From positions 1,956,501-2,020,500 of the forward strand of contig NC_081331.1 of the NCBI RefSeq assembly GCF_022539665.2: a DNA stretch of 64,000 bases, read 5' to 3'. Source of the stretch: Daphnia carinata (Eukaryota > Arthropoda > Branchiopoda > Diplostraca > Daphniidae). The notes below the pieces were generated by a model, which searched no databases, was not told the DNA's origin, and saw only the letters and a list, made by a program, of their open reading frames with translations. Each line of letters starts with the position of its first letter. The first letter of the stretch is position 1. Both the position numbers and the translations under genes were made by a program. Positions 1-12,503 of this stretch are shown one piece after another.

Positions 1-244
1 ATTTAATAAGAAGGCTGTGGAAGTGCGGTTGGGGTATAGGCGGTATTCCTAAATCGCTTTTGTTTCTAACTTTGATGCGAATCCTCTCACCATCCGCCAT
101 AAAAGAAATTGCATTTAGCGGTAAATTCTAGGTAGTACTAGAGCAAGGGATTCGCAAGTAAGATAGGTACCGCTCATAAATATATGAACTAGCCAAAATG
201 GTGGGTAAATAGGCATTAAATAGGCATAGCAGCCTCCTAACCGG
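1..244. other. 3' flank of the phosphate transporter
   Basis: Sequence beyond the transporter stop codon. It probably includes the 3' UTR of the minus-strand gene. No clear AATAAA signal or second gene is seen. Confidence 0.5.
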
Positions 245-3200
245 TTACTCGTACCCTAAATTCGAATGACCAGCAGGAAGACCATTGCCGTTTTTTTCTG
301 AGCCCTTACAACAAATACAGCTCGATAGGAGTCGATCAAAGGGTTCTAAGGACCTCATGTAAAGCGGCAGGAATTTCCAGGTCCGCATAGCAACCGGTAG
401 CACAGTCGGCATTTTACGTTGTAAAACGGAGACGATCACGACGGTTGTCATCAAGATGACAACGGGAGCTAAAACAGCGATCAAAGTGATTGTGCCAGCA
501 AAGGAAAGGGCGAGAACGATGCCGGGCAATAAGAAGAACATTAAAATGAGATACGCGATGGCGAACCATCGGTACTTGGCCGTTGTTTCGCCTAAACATT
601 TAGCCATCGGAATGGGGAAACGCGTGAACGGGACTGGATAAAAGAGCACGATACCTGTCACGTTGAAAATAAAATGACACAACGATATCTGCAAGGTGTA
701 GCGTAATTGTTCAGGTGGGGCGGCAAGCGCGGCTATCACGCTAGTGGTTGTTGTGCCAATGTTGGATCCCAAGGTGAGCGGGTAGACTCGTTCCAGCGAA
801 ATGACGCCCACGCCGACTAGTGGAGTTAGCGCCGATGTGAAAACCGAACTGGATTGAACCAAGAAGGTCATAATGGCGCCGATTGCAATGGCCAAGTACC
901 CAGTAATCCAAGGGACATAAGGTATGTTTGCGTTGAGTACTCGTTTAATGACGCCAGCGATTTGACCTATTAGAAGGTTATAATGTCAATCGTGAATAAA
1001 GTCGTATAAGGAAGCAGACTGGCGAATACCTTTTAACATGGAGTTGAGCACTTTGACAATGCAGACTAAGCAACCGCAAAGGACGCTTAGCGAGACTACG
1101 AGCAAAATCAATCCAACTTCTGCATCGTTCAAACCAGTGTCCTTCATAAGGAAAAAACCTGAAGGGTTTCCAAAAAATTTAGATAGACGGAAATGATTTC
1201 TAAAAGGATAAGGGAATGACCCATTTTTTTTTCAGATAAAAAATGTAAAGACAAAATTTGCGCTAAGGTGGAGCCATACTTACAAGGTTCTCTGATTTTG
1301 ATTCCGTTGACCACAACCGGGCAGTATTGTTTGATTAAAGAAGAATTAAAGTACGTGGAATCGTTTTTCGACCAGCCTTCGAGTACCCCTTTGTCAATCT
1401 GCAAAATGTACAAGCCATCGTTATGTTAACGTTCTAAAAATTGATTAGGCCAATAAGTTCCGTTCGATTTATTACTTGGACAATAAGCTTAGAAAGCGGT
1501 TCAGTCAGAGCGTTCAGAAGCTTGACCTCACCGCCTCCTGGACCACCAGATCCAATGTGTTGCGTTGCGGATTCACTCGTGGCTTCAAGGAATCCTATTC
1601 CAAATGTCTCTCCTATTCAGAAATGTTTCGCTAATTATTAGAGCGTTCAATTACATAAATTACTCGATATGGAAGCTAAACCGCTCCGTTTTACATTAAC
1701 GACTATTAAACTGCAAGATTGGCTTACGCGATATGATCTCGACAGGAAAAAGAATGATAACCGACAACCAGTTGAACATGTCCTAGACATAAATAAGGAT
1801 AAATATCGATAGAACTAATAATAACTATTTAATAACGATCTCACGTGCACTGTGGCGGCAGCAAACGCTCTGCGGAATTCGTTACGATCGCCCATTTGGG
1901 TCAATGAAACAATGGTATTGGTTACCGAGGTGCCTATATTTGCACCCATGATAATGGGAATAGCGCACCGTACTGTGAGAACTGAAAACAAAAGTAGAAA
2001 TCAAACGGCGATGAGAGCGAAGTTAGTATTACGTGTGTAAAGTAAATTGAATAAAGAAAATCACGCTTTAACATACAGTTCGCTGACACCATGCTGACAA
2101 TAATGGATGATGAAGTTGAAGAACTTTGCACCAAGACCGTGGTTAATATTCCTATCATGACTCCTACAACGGGATTTTGCAATAGATCGCTCTGCTTGAA
2201 AATTTCTCCTGTGCAATGGAAATTTTCCACGGTAAACAATAAGCAATATTTGACAAATAATTACTGGGCGTCATCCCCCAGACGCAGCCATAGCGCGTTA
2301 CTACATAGGGAAAAGTGCTTTACCTGTGGTTCGTCCACCAACTAGCCGGAAGGCGGTCGAGAGTAGATCAAGGGAACAAACGAAGAAGAAAAGCAAAATA
2401 AGAAGAGCTCCAATCTTTGCCACTCCAATGGCGACGCGTATGGCTTTCGTTTTCTTGTCCAGATCTGTGACAAAACGGGACACCTTTTTAATAACGTTCA
2501 AATAAAATTTTCCTATTTGTCTTTCTACAAAAACGCAAGCGTTCTGTAGTTGGAAATGAGCCCAAGGGCTGCAAGACAATCATTTTTTTAAAAAGCGGAT
2601 CGAATGCGCGTCACGCATCCTTTTTTAGATTTCCGCTCTATAAATCCGAAACCACATCTACTAGGTTACGTAACCTAACATTTGGATAGCAGCTGTATAC
2701 TGTTTAAGGGGGAGGAGCGGGGAGGATACAGGTGTCATTTGCGCAATCGTTTTCATTGGACTCCCGGATGAGAGCGGTAATGACAACCCGACAACTCGAC
2801 AACGATGACAACCCGCGGAACACGTTATTACAATGGTAGCCGATACAAAACGTGACTCTTACATAGCATACTAATGTTTTACCTGACCATTTCTCCGATG
2901 TGTCAATTAAATCCGTAAGTGCCCACGGATCGCATTCAGCTGCCGCCGCTTGATTGACAGCTGAGCAATCAGAATCGTTGCGGGTAAGACCCAACTCAAC
3001 GCGGCCAATGTCACAACCATTTTGTCCATTGATTTTCTCGCTTGATTTTCCCAAGTGAGTTTCCTAGAAAAAATATAGAAAACACTATAACATCATGATG
3101 ATTAAAATTCATTGAAAGTGATGCTTACCGGGCAAAGTTTGTTCCCGTTTTCTTTTGTTGCACCGTAGTTGGTGAGAAGATTTTCCGGTTTAGACAACAT
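245..3200 (-). CDS. SLC34A: SLC34-type sodium-dependent phosphate cotransporter (complete, 10 exons)
   Basis: Plasma-membrane Na+/phosphate symporter of the NaPi-II family. Coding exons, 5' to 3' on the minus strand: 3129-3200, 2883-3063, 2324-2524, 2077-2208, 1845-1981, 1728-1782, 1476-1612, 1284-1398, 1030-1158, 245-966. All introns are GT-AG, all phases agree, and the sum is 626 aa plus stop, normal for the family. Two inverted-repeat QSSS motifs, the family hallmark, lie near residues 179-182 and 424-427, each followed by a GxNIGT-type segment. The DPWAL motif before the first membrane helix, HDMFNWLS, and the [13 protein letters not shown] stretch are also typical. The large extracellular loop (about residues 265-345) is Gly-rich, with N-glycosylation sequons (NDS, NSS) and two Cys. 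The start is the first Met after an in-frame TGA. The cytoplasmic tail is short and Cys-containing. Which vertebrate paralogue it matches best is not resolved. Confidence 0.95.
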
Positions 3201-3400
3201 GTCTCCTGTGTTGTCGGGGTCTTTGACGACTGGGGTGAACGGAAAGGAGATTACTCGAGCCAGCGTGCCAAATGCAGTGAAACAGAAAAGATTTGCGCTT
3301 GTGTCGAACGCTGCGGCTCCGTTGTTCGTTCACCGCCAGAAGAGAATGAGAACTGAACTGAAACGTTCGCAAAAGTGACCGGAAATTTTATTCTATCCTG

Positions 3401-3420
3401 GTCACGTGGTCACGTGCTCA
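3401..3420 (-). promoter_or_regulatory. Tandem CACGTG E-boxes upstream of the phosphate transporter
   Basis: Two perfect CACGTG E-boxes (3403-3408 and 3411-3416) sit 2 bases apart, about 200 bases upstream of the transporter start codon. The first lies within GGTCACGTGG, close to the extended site of MiT/TFE and USF-type bHLH factors. The spacing and location fit a proximal promoter, but binding is inferred only. Confidence 0.4.
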
Positions 3421-4516
3421 CAGGGAAGGAAGCTCCGGTTGCCGTGAAAAACAACACACAAAAAAGCCGATGCCGCCCGCGGCTAAGGCTCTGTCTCTTT
3501 TTCCCGCTCACTTTCGTTGGCTTGCGGATTTTTTCGGTTTAGAAATGTGCAGTAGTTTTCCCTAGATAATAAGACTGTTGGATGTTAAGGCTACAAGTAA
3601 GATATGCAATAGAACAGCGCTAAACGAGATGATTACCGTCAGTACTAAAATTTTGCTTGGTACAAGGTAAATACGGATTCCGGTTTCTTGGATAAATTAG
3701 CATTCCTTATAAGTGGTCACCTCGGCAATTTTTTTTCCAATTGTTGACCAGTTTGCTGATATCTTGTGTTACTTTTGTTTAATTCGCTCGTTTATTTTTT
3801 TCGTTCCACTACGCTATTATCCGTCAAAGAACCTTGGGGTAAATCAACACATTATTTTAAGGAGAACCTGGTTGTGGTTGTTACCGTACAAAATACCGCA
3901 AAAAATAAAAGCGTTGCATAACACAAATCATGTACAATAATGATACCTCGTCTATGGGTGTACTTGACCAGCGGTGTGCGGAGGCCTTGAAGTTGTTACG
4001 GAATGGCAGATGCATATTGATGCTACCCAAAATTGGGATCTGACCTTGTCGAAAAGTGGACTTAGATCCCAAGACACGAGTGCATTACAATTTTTGCCAA
4101 ATTATCGTACATGGTTATACTTGCACCGGGCGCACTAGGACACCGGACCAAAAAAAAAAAAAAAAAATAAATAAACGAACACGTTCACCTTCCGAGAGGA
4201 TTAATCTCTTGGTAGAGTCGTGTCAGTCACCTTCCGAATACGTCGAGGAAACGGCTAGTAGTGATGGAAACAAGAATTCGACCACCAGTTTATCGATTGA
4301 AACTTCCTACATCTAGAAGCCTTGACGTCGGTGCGCAGTAAGAAAGGTGCATCGTCACGGATGACGACTGTTACTACAGCGCAAGCGCTACACGATCATC
4401 GTCACCATCAACAAACTATTAGATCTCGGTGACACTTTAATTGTCTAACAAATGGCGTGAATTGAAACCAATTTTCAACAGTTATTCTTCGGGTGGTTAT
4501 TTTCAAATGCCATTGA
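3421..4516. other. Intergenic, no recognisable gene
   Basis: AT-rich sequence upstream of the phosphate transporter. It contains an A-run with AATAAATAAA at about 4150-4170 and short ORFs of up to 86 codons. None could be matched to a family. The coding-like tract described next may begin in its right half, near 3.95 kb. Confidence 0.4.
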
Positions 4517-6607
4517 TTGCGTAACATGATCAGTCATTTTCAAGAAACGAAGTCTTTTTTTATCGATTATTTGTTATCGAGCAAACGTGTTAGTAGAGAA
4601 TACAGTGACGCATTTCCGTGCAAAATCAGTAGATGCGTTCTGGATAAAAGAAGAGTTGCGATTGCCACATCTGTAGAGAAAGAAATCGATGCAAGCTCCA
4701 CGTCAACGCACAAGGTTGTTTTCGAGAAAGAAGTCGATGTCCGTGCATGTTTGAAAAAATTCAGCTTTGTTGGCATGTTCAAACCATTGATTGAAAAATG
4801 AAAATGAAAGTTTCAGAAGAGCTCTACTATTCGACTGATTTAAAAGTCTTGGCTGGAGGCGAACACGAATTAAGCGTAGACACAGCACATCAGACATCAA
4901 GGTTGCCCTCATGACGAATGCAGCTATCTTCCTTGTCGGATTCATTAAACAATTGCGGTACGTTCAAAGTCTTCTTCCATGAACGCGTCAGCATAAAATT
5001 CCCATCGATTGTTCGACTGATTTTGGATAATTTTTCCTCATAATGCTGTCTATTACATGCCCCAGTTCTCAGGTGCCTGTAAATACCAAACTATAGTATG
5101 GGATCAGTATCCAAGGATATGGTGGAACACATAAAAAAAATGTTCTATCTCATTGAAGTTTGGGCTCCTGTCTTATTGTTTTACGACAGACTAATGCGAA
5201 CAATGTCTAAAATAACCGATTTGGCGAAGAAGTGGGTCGAACTACGCAAGGGCATTTCACACTTCCGCTCAAATGTCTGGGGTCGTGACGTCCACAAAAG
5301 TATACGGAACTTAAAGTGGACATTGAGCTTTTAGGGTCTTCCATCGATTACCTTGATCAAACGTTGGGCTATCGCTTTACAACAGAAACATTACATGGAT
5401 AAGCCTATATATTTGACCAAGGTGAATACGCAGGTAACCTTGACACGCTTACGGACCATCCGTGATTTAAATTAGGTTCTCTGGTGACTGTGAGAAAACA
5501 ATAAGAAACCCTGGCGTGCCGGGAGCCATTTTCTTGAAAGCAAACCCCGCAAAATTAGAACAATTCAAGGAGAGGTTGCCTCTTGGTCGAACTTAGTTTC
5601 CATATTGAAAGGTGCTATCTGAACTTTAAGTGGCTTTGATCGATGCAACTTCCTAATGATATCAATTTTTCAAGGATGATTGATTCGGCCCTGGGTCCGG
5701 AAGTACAGCGTTACATTCACGTTGCGGTAACAAAAAAATTCTGTGCCATGTCACAAACTTCCTGCATCAGGAAATACCACGCAGTTAGTAAAATGTTGCA
5801 TTTGATCTGAATTGAACGAGCAGCCTTACAGACCTCGCGTGGTAAGATTTCGTTCAATTTTTTACATTGATAAGCGCATTCTGCTGCGGACAAGGCGAAG
5901 GGATCGACTACATTAAGTGAAAAGAGTTCGCGTGTATGCGTTCAACTAAAACCGTACCATGACGACAGAATAAAAGGCAACGGTTTTTTTGGTTTTCAAC
6001 AACCTACAGGAACTGTGGCGTATTGGGGTCAATTTTACTCGCGATACACGAGTCGTCCATAACTTACGCAATATTGGAAAATCCGAGGCTTTTAACATAT
6101 GACGGAAAACCTTTGGTGCAATAATTATGCGTGAAACGGAACTATCGGGTTCAGTCATACGGTTCCTGATTTCTAATTACCTAAAAATCCTAAATGCACC
6201 TGTTGATGACTAATCTTGTGAAATACGTTGAGTAACAGTCTTCAGGAAAGGCCTACCACAAAGCAAAGGTTTCACTTTTAACAAAAACAAAATTCGCGAT
6301 CGCCTACAGCTTGTATCTATTTAACTGTGGCGGACTTTCGATGGTATCAGCCTTGTTACGTTTCCCAATACATGGAATAGTCGGAACAATAAATTCAAAC
6401 CATGAGAATAACCCACAGCTAAACAAACCAAGTGTACGATTACTGAATGTAGTGCGTGGGGAATTCACGAAACACAATTCTTTTTCAATCAATTTACATC
6501 TACAAAGGCTACTTCTCCAAAATTCTGTAGATTTTTGGTGCGGCATGGCTATAACGTCTTCGGTACGCTGGAACTCTAATTTCGGCGGAAGGCGAGAACA
6601 AAGCTGA
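4517..6607 (+). pseudogene. Unrecognised, decayed coding-like tract
   Basis: Plus-strand reading frames keep protein-like composition in patches: 4517-4801 (94 codons), 5098-5334 (78 codons, beginning MGSVSKDMVEHIKKM) and 6311-6607 (98 codons, with LLRFPIHGIVGTINSN). Between them the plausible frame changes and is cut by many stops. No splice pattern joins the patches cleanly. The tract lies between two minus-strand genes and does not continue either of them. I could not assign a family. It could be an old pseudogene, a fragment of a mobile element, or a chance run of open frames. Confidence 0.3.
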
Positions 6608-6739
6608 ACCGACTCGTGACTATTAACATTGCCCACGGAAATGATGACATACAGGAATTCAAAAAAAACGCATTTGATCCTTTATTCCTTTATTCCACTT
6701 TGTAGCCCATAGTTAAGGAAAAATTGAATGCATAACGCA

Positions 6740-6808
6740 TGAAATGGCTAGAACTCTCTGGCCGAATTACTATGTTGCACTTATTGGTCGAGAGTTCCAG
6801 CCATTTCA
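6740..6808. repeat. Inverted repeat, 19-bp arms
   Basis: The arm GAAATGGCTAGAACTCTC at 6741-6758 is complementary to GAGAGTTCCAGCCATTTC at 6790-6807, with one mismatch. Bases 6740 and 6808 add one more pair, and the loop is 31 bases. It lies 54 bases beyond the HGSNAT stop codon, so it probably falls within that gene's 3' UTR as a hairpin. It could also be a small MITE end pair or an RNA hairpin precursor. Confidence 0.6.
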
Positions 6809-6861
6809 AAACATCCCTTTGAATAAATCGATCGACTAACAGAGTGAAAGTAAATTCGGCG

Positions 6862-9738
6862 TTACAAAGTGAAAAAAAGTCGTTTCCGGTACAAGACAAA
6901 GGCGATGAGAATCCAAACGGCAGCCGCCGTCAAATTCATAGACAGGTGAGCGGCGTGTGTAGAAGCTAGCGGCTGCCAAGAAAAAGGTAACAAAGGTCTG
7001 GCGAAAACGTGGCCGATGTACAGAAGCAGGGCGTTCATCCCTGAATTTACAATTCATAATGGGTATTCGGTATACACAGGTCACTCACTTAAAAGTATTA
7101 TCACATCCTGTCTGATGTCATCAAAGCGGAACAGGGAAAAGAAAAATGGCAATGGTTGCATACCATTGTAAACGGACGTAGCTCTAAGTTTAGCTAACAG
7201 ATGGCGATGCCATACGGAAACGCACAACTTTAAAGGGAAATGCAAAATTCGTTGAAAAATTCAATTTCACTTACCTGCATAGCGGAATGGAGCTCCCGAC
7301 CACCACGACAGGACATCGATGAAGACGTACAAGATGGTTAGTACACAAAACGCTATCGAACTTGTGACCAACGCGAACGAAAGAGACCATAAGTTCTTGT
7401 TGATAGGAATGGGTCCGTCGTCGATCCTGAAGGCACAAAGGAGTCCTCCTGTTAATCCCTATGGTAAACAAAACAAAAAAATTAACAACGATCCCAAACG
7501 TGGTCTTTTGATGGTGCATGAACTCACTGTTAGTAGGCTCCAAAGTAGCCAGCGGATAATCCTCTGTTTATTTGCTGGGAAAGCTAGAAGTACTTTTGCG
7601 GCTTCAGCTCCCAAATAAGCAGTCAGGACACAAGTTAATCCTCCAAGCATCCCTAAAGTAAAAGAATAGGGTATCACAAACCAAATTCGGAAACCGGCTT
7701 TTTTGGTATTTCGAATGACGTGTTAAGTGGGCAGGGATGTGACAAGAAAGAAAAGAAAACCTTCGGGATCAAATGCAAGGGTAGTATCATAAATGGCTCG
7801 CGGAGTTGGCCTCTGGTAAATGTGATCGTTCCCGAACAAAGCGATGTCAACATAGCGTGCGGCACCTCCAGTACAGTTTTTGTAGAGACCATTTTTCTCC
7901 AGCCCGCCAGCTCCCATATAGCCTCTAAAAGATATTCAATAATATTACTATTGACTAAGACGAACAACTCTTCTTATGGCGATAAGCAAAGGTAATAGTA
8001 AACTCACAATGGACAGCCTGGAACGGGAAGTAGGAAAGTGATGAGTAGCTGCGTTGTCACAAGTACGTTCACAATAATCCACTGGCGCCAGGAGCATACG
8101 ATATCACGGATCGATGCAAACCAAGCGTACTTAAAATAGAAATGAGAAAGATATCTATGAAACCAAACCGGCAATAAAAGATTTTCTAAGCATTTGTTTA
8201 TACCCTGTGATTGTCTTCGGGATCGAATCCTATGAGTTCGATTAAGGCCACGATAAGGTAAACAAAAGACAACCGTTGAAGAACTCCCGGTATTCTGAAA
8301 GTTTTAACATTGTTGTTATTCAGAGAGTTCAAGACGAGGCCAATAACAAGCATTGCGACAGAGCGTCGAACTACGCCGAAAACGATCCGTTGTTTGCTGA
8401 GTGCACGTCTCAGCTGTGAGTTAAGGGATAAGACGCAGCTGGCGCCCAATATCCAAACAAAACTATACGTCAAAAAAACCGTCGTTTTAGTTAAGTCGGA
8501 ATTAATAGAATCTAGTGTTCTCTGAATTTTTTTTCTTACCATGGAAAAATTACATCGGCAATTGTGATTCCGTTCCACGGAGAATGCTCAAAGAACCAGT
8601 ATCCTATGCAAATATATAACATCATTTGTTTTTAATCATCCTCTCTCAGATAATCATATGAAATATTCGTAACACCTCCGCCTCCGTAGTTGACGATTAT
8701 CATTAATATTATAGTTAACCTTCGAAAAAAAGAAATATTACAAGATGAATACATTTTAAAAATATCCTTTGATGTCTTGGCTAACGAAAATTCAAAGATA
8801 ATTACCCACGAAAAGTATCAAGGCATCGGATACGATATCGTATTGGGTTCGCCTGTTGAGCTGAAGTTTCCGTGATTAACAATGAAGCCTCTGCAGTGCT
8901 TGAACCAGGCAACCAATTTGATAAATGGCATGATATATATTGGTCTTGCATTACACACTTTAATCCCCAGATAAATAATACCAGGAAAATTGCTACAGAA
9001 GCCCACAATAAGGCTAATAAAGAACAAATATTATCAATAAGTTACATTTGGCTGAATGTTTGCCTATTTCTTACGAAGGTATATGTTTGCAGGAAGGGTA
9101 TTTAGTTCAATACCACTACATTCGTCGTGACTTGCATTCATTGAGTATTGTCCAAACTCTCCAAACTGAAAGCTAAAGCTAACATATAATAAATATTAAT
9201 TTAGAGGCAAAAGATCCTAATAACTTTGACTACACTTACTTGCACACTGTCAATTCATTTCGTTTCACCTGGAACAATGTTGGATATGTTGTATTTACTA
9301 CTACAACTGCAGTACTGGCAGGTTTGATTAAGGCAAATTTCCACATTGGACACTATAAGAAAATGTATGTCATATATCGTTGATGTAAATCAGATTGTTG
9401 AAAAATTTCAAATTATGAATTTGCACCTCTTGGCATTTGCTGGATTGACCCCACAGCTCAATATCCTCTTTTGTATGCTTACTGATGTGATGTAAAGTGA
9501 AGCAAGCTTGGTCCATTTTAAGTAAATATTGTTTTTTTGTGGAATTACACCACTCAGGTATTTCGGGCGCCCAATTCATGGTGGTTGGATCAACTACTGC
9601 ATTCAATGCTTTAACAAGTTTGGTAAGTAAAGCCCACAGGAGTTATTTCTTTTTAATTAAATGTCAAGAAATGGCGATGATTGACCTCAACTAACCTACT
9701 GCCATTATAATGACGGTGAAATAAAATTTTAAAGTCAT
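6862..9738 (-). CDS. HGSNAT: Heparan-alpha-glucosaminide N-acetyltransferase (complete, 13 exons)
   Basis: Lysosomal membrane enzyme that carries acetyl from cytosolic acetyl-CoA across the membrane to terminal glucosamine of heparan sulfate. Exons on the minus strand: 9696-9738, 9427-9596, 9240-9352, 9075-9172, 8806-9013, 8676-8719, 8540-8603, 8204-8462, 8008-8129, 7761-7924, 7528-7652, 7275-7458, 6862-7040. Phases agree and total 590 aa. Residues 1-16 form a hydrophobic signal segment, followed by KMDQA and a luminal Cys-rich domain. LDTFRG, VNYGGGG, HSPWNG (His232, matching the catalytic His), VPGCP, NCTGGAA, FDPEG and INKNLWSLS are all family signatures. The protein ends YRKRLFFTL. An in-frame Met at 9885 would add 49 residues; I chose 9738 because the signal peptide begins there. 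Residue 247 is Cys, encoded across a splice (TG|T), where vertebrates have Trp. Confidence 0.95.
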
Positions 9739-11026
9739 TTTATTTCCAGTCAAGTCCAAATAATGAACAGCTGACAAACGCGGCGAAGGATCAGCTGATC
9801 GCTGTTGGGCATCATCGTGAGGGTAGGGAATAATGGGAGTCCTCCAGCAGGTAAAATGTTTTTTTAGCAAAATGCTAAATTGCAATTTAATCGTTTTTTC
9901 TTTTGCTGAATAGCACGTTTTAATCTAGCCATATTTTTTTTAAATAAAAGGAAATATATAAAATGGCAATAAACCAAAAACAGATTGACTTAAAAAGATA
10001 GCTAAAGTTTGAAAATCTGTGCAGGTCCTTTTACCAGCTATTGCCTTTTTCAAAGGTAGTTTTATGATTTTCAAGTGGTTACAACTTTTATATTTGATTT
10101 GATTTGCAGGTAAACTTGGGCTTGAGTTGAGCTCATTACTGTAAAATATTTATAAGGTACTTAAAATCACTGCAACTGCAGAGAAGAAAAATAGCCGGCA
10201 CAGGTTTGCTTAAAACTTGTTTTGCAAAACGTTAGCTTCGCTATTGTAAGGCGAAATTCAGTTTATTGCTAGTCGGTTTGTACAGAATGCATGAATCAAT
10301 TTTAATTCACGATGAGTTTCTTGTATAGAAAATTACTCAACGGTGATGTAACTGGAGAAGCGCATGAAACAATTGTTATATTCGGCTTTGGTTTGCATGT
10401 TGTTTCTCCTTACTGAATGGTTGTTGCAAGACCGGATGAGTTGTGGAAGATCTGGAATGCTGATTACTATCTGGTTTTCAGCGACTGCCACAAAAGAATG
10501 GAAACCAGCAAACGGGTGGTAGCAGAAAACGCTCAAGTACCGACATATCCTTTTTCAACGTTTCTGTAGAAAATACACAAACAGATTGGTACAGAATGCC
10601 TTTTCGTATAGTTTTTAATATAGCGTAAGCAGTAGCAGCAAATCAAACAGCTTGATTGCTTCTTGAACCAACCCACGTAAAAGAAAGTTCACATTATTTT
10701 TTTCAAATCATCGCATTGATGAACCACTCGAAGAGTCGATGCGTGAACCAATTATGATCCATAAAAATATGTTGTACTAAAAATTGAAGAGGTTTTACCG
10801 AAAGGAAAGAGCAGAAGTTTCTCACGTGCATATCCGCAACCATAAAAGAAGACAGAAAGAACCCGAAGGTTAATAATGGATATACCTATACTTACAGGGT
10901 CTTTGTCGGTTGGCTCATATTTTTTTTTTCCCCTTCTTCCATTTACGTTTCACCTGGCTGATGGAACGAGGGCTTCGGGAAACGGGACCAACACATGATG
11001 CCACTTCTGGCCTTTATGAATAATCA
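9739..11026. other. HGSNAT upstream region and intergenic DNA
   Basis: The part next to HGSNAT (9739-9900) probably holds its 5' UTR and promoter. It has two CAGCTG E-boxes, near 9768 and 9792. The rest is AT-rich with short ORFs only and no family resemblance. Confidence 0.4.
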
Positions 11027-12260
11027 ATGAGTTTATTGATTGCTAGGCAGCTGCGTTGGTTATTTGAAAGCTATTCCTTGAGTGCTGAGCACTTCTTCCA
11101 TGCTGTTTGTCGTTTTCTAGGAAACAAACGAGACAAAAAGACAGATATACTGACAAGCAGACATACAATATTGAAAGACTACGAAATAATATATATGATG
11201 CCAACTACTGATTTGCGTCAGAGAGTTACATCGACCGAGCCGTGTGAAAGATACATCATGTTGCAACCTCGTACACTGTAAGCCCTCTGCGGTAAAAAAA
11301 ATTCGTTCCGTATACCTTGAATCAACAAAAAACTGGAACAGCCAACAAAATTCTACAAAATTCTCCTCTTTACATAATGCTTGTCGGCACAGTAACCGGA
11401 GCCAAATGGACCACTGTCAAACGTTTATTATTTCTACGTCATCATCCTAATACTGGTAAAATAGTTGCTCTTTCGACGAACTCTGAAGAGCAAAAATCAA
11501 TGCCCATACGACGAGGGGAAATTTATGTCCATTTGGCAACATTTCGACGTTTGTCTTACGTAAGTTTTGACTCATTACGTTGAACGTCGTAAATCTTTCG
11601 ATACTTTGACATAGCAATAGTCGTAGTCTATTGTGGTCTGGGCGCCGTCACAAGATTATCAGAACGTCGCCTCTAGGCTCCTTCCACCGGATTCCATACG
11701 TTGATATTATTAGTACAGACGCCTCGGTTATTATAGACCAAAGCTTCTTCGTGATAAGTCTTCATCCGTGTGACCATTCGTCCCGCGACGGTGATTGCGT
11801 GTGGTTTTAAATACGGTCTTTTTCCTCCCTCTTTTATTAGAGTCTTAACAAAATGTAATGCCCCGATGGAACTGAAGGCCCGCGGAGTTCGTTTCTAAAC
11901 ATGCCCAGTGATGCGTACAATGAGACGTAGATCACAAACTGTTTACATGTTTACCCTTTTACGATCTCGATTGCCTTTTTCGGTGGGTTGCGCAAAGGAA
12001 TTGTTATGGACGACTATGAAAAATCTATAACCGAAAAGGATTTTGTTTCAGAATCCCGTGAATTATTAACACCCGATCCGCCAATGAAATCCGAACACCG
12101 CATACGGTATTCGCAATAGGTTCTGTTCGCGTTCTTTAGAGATGGCGATCTTTGTGTGCATTTCTATTATGATGATTTTAATGGCATGCTGGTAGATTGA
12201 CAGGACATTATTTATACGCCAAACATAGTCAAGACTGAATACGTTCTCGAGTGCTTGTAC
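11027..12260 (+). pseudogene. Second unrecognised decayed coding tract
   Basis: Several plus-strand blocks look coding: 11027-11281 (84 codons), 11317-11583 (88 codons, with PNTGKIVALSTNSEEQ), an open block at about 11630-11810 ending RDGDCVWF, and about 11928-12250. In the last block one frame reads MDDYEKSITEKDFVSESREL and continues past single stop codons into DGDLCVHFYYDDFNGMLVD. One frame holding good composition across isolated stops is what a gene with nonsense mutations looks like. I see no start, no supported introns and no family match. It could share an origin with the tract at 4.5-6.6 kb, but I saw no shared motif. Confidence 0.35.
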
Positions 12261-12489
12261 ATCTACTGATTGATGATCGCTAGATGCGCGTACAAGTACT
12301 AGGAGGAGGCCAGAAGATTGCGTTATCGACGCCAAGGAGACTGATAAGTGTATCTTCAAGTGCACGATGTAACCACAACGTCGCGTAGTCTGAAAGGAAC
12401 AAGACACTGTTTACGTAACTCCTCAGACGTATCCAAGATATTGCTACATTGATACTGTTCCACGCTTTTTTCTCAATGCGTTTTCACTT

Positions 12490-12503
12490 CCCCCCCCCCC
12501 CCC
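12490..12503. repeat. Poly-C run
   Basis: Fourteen consecutive C residues in the upstream region of Pde11. Confidence 0.8.
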
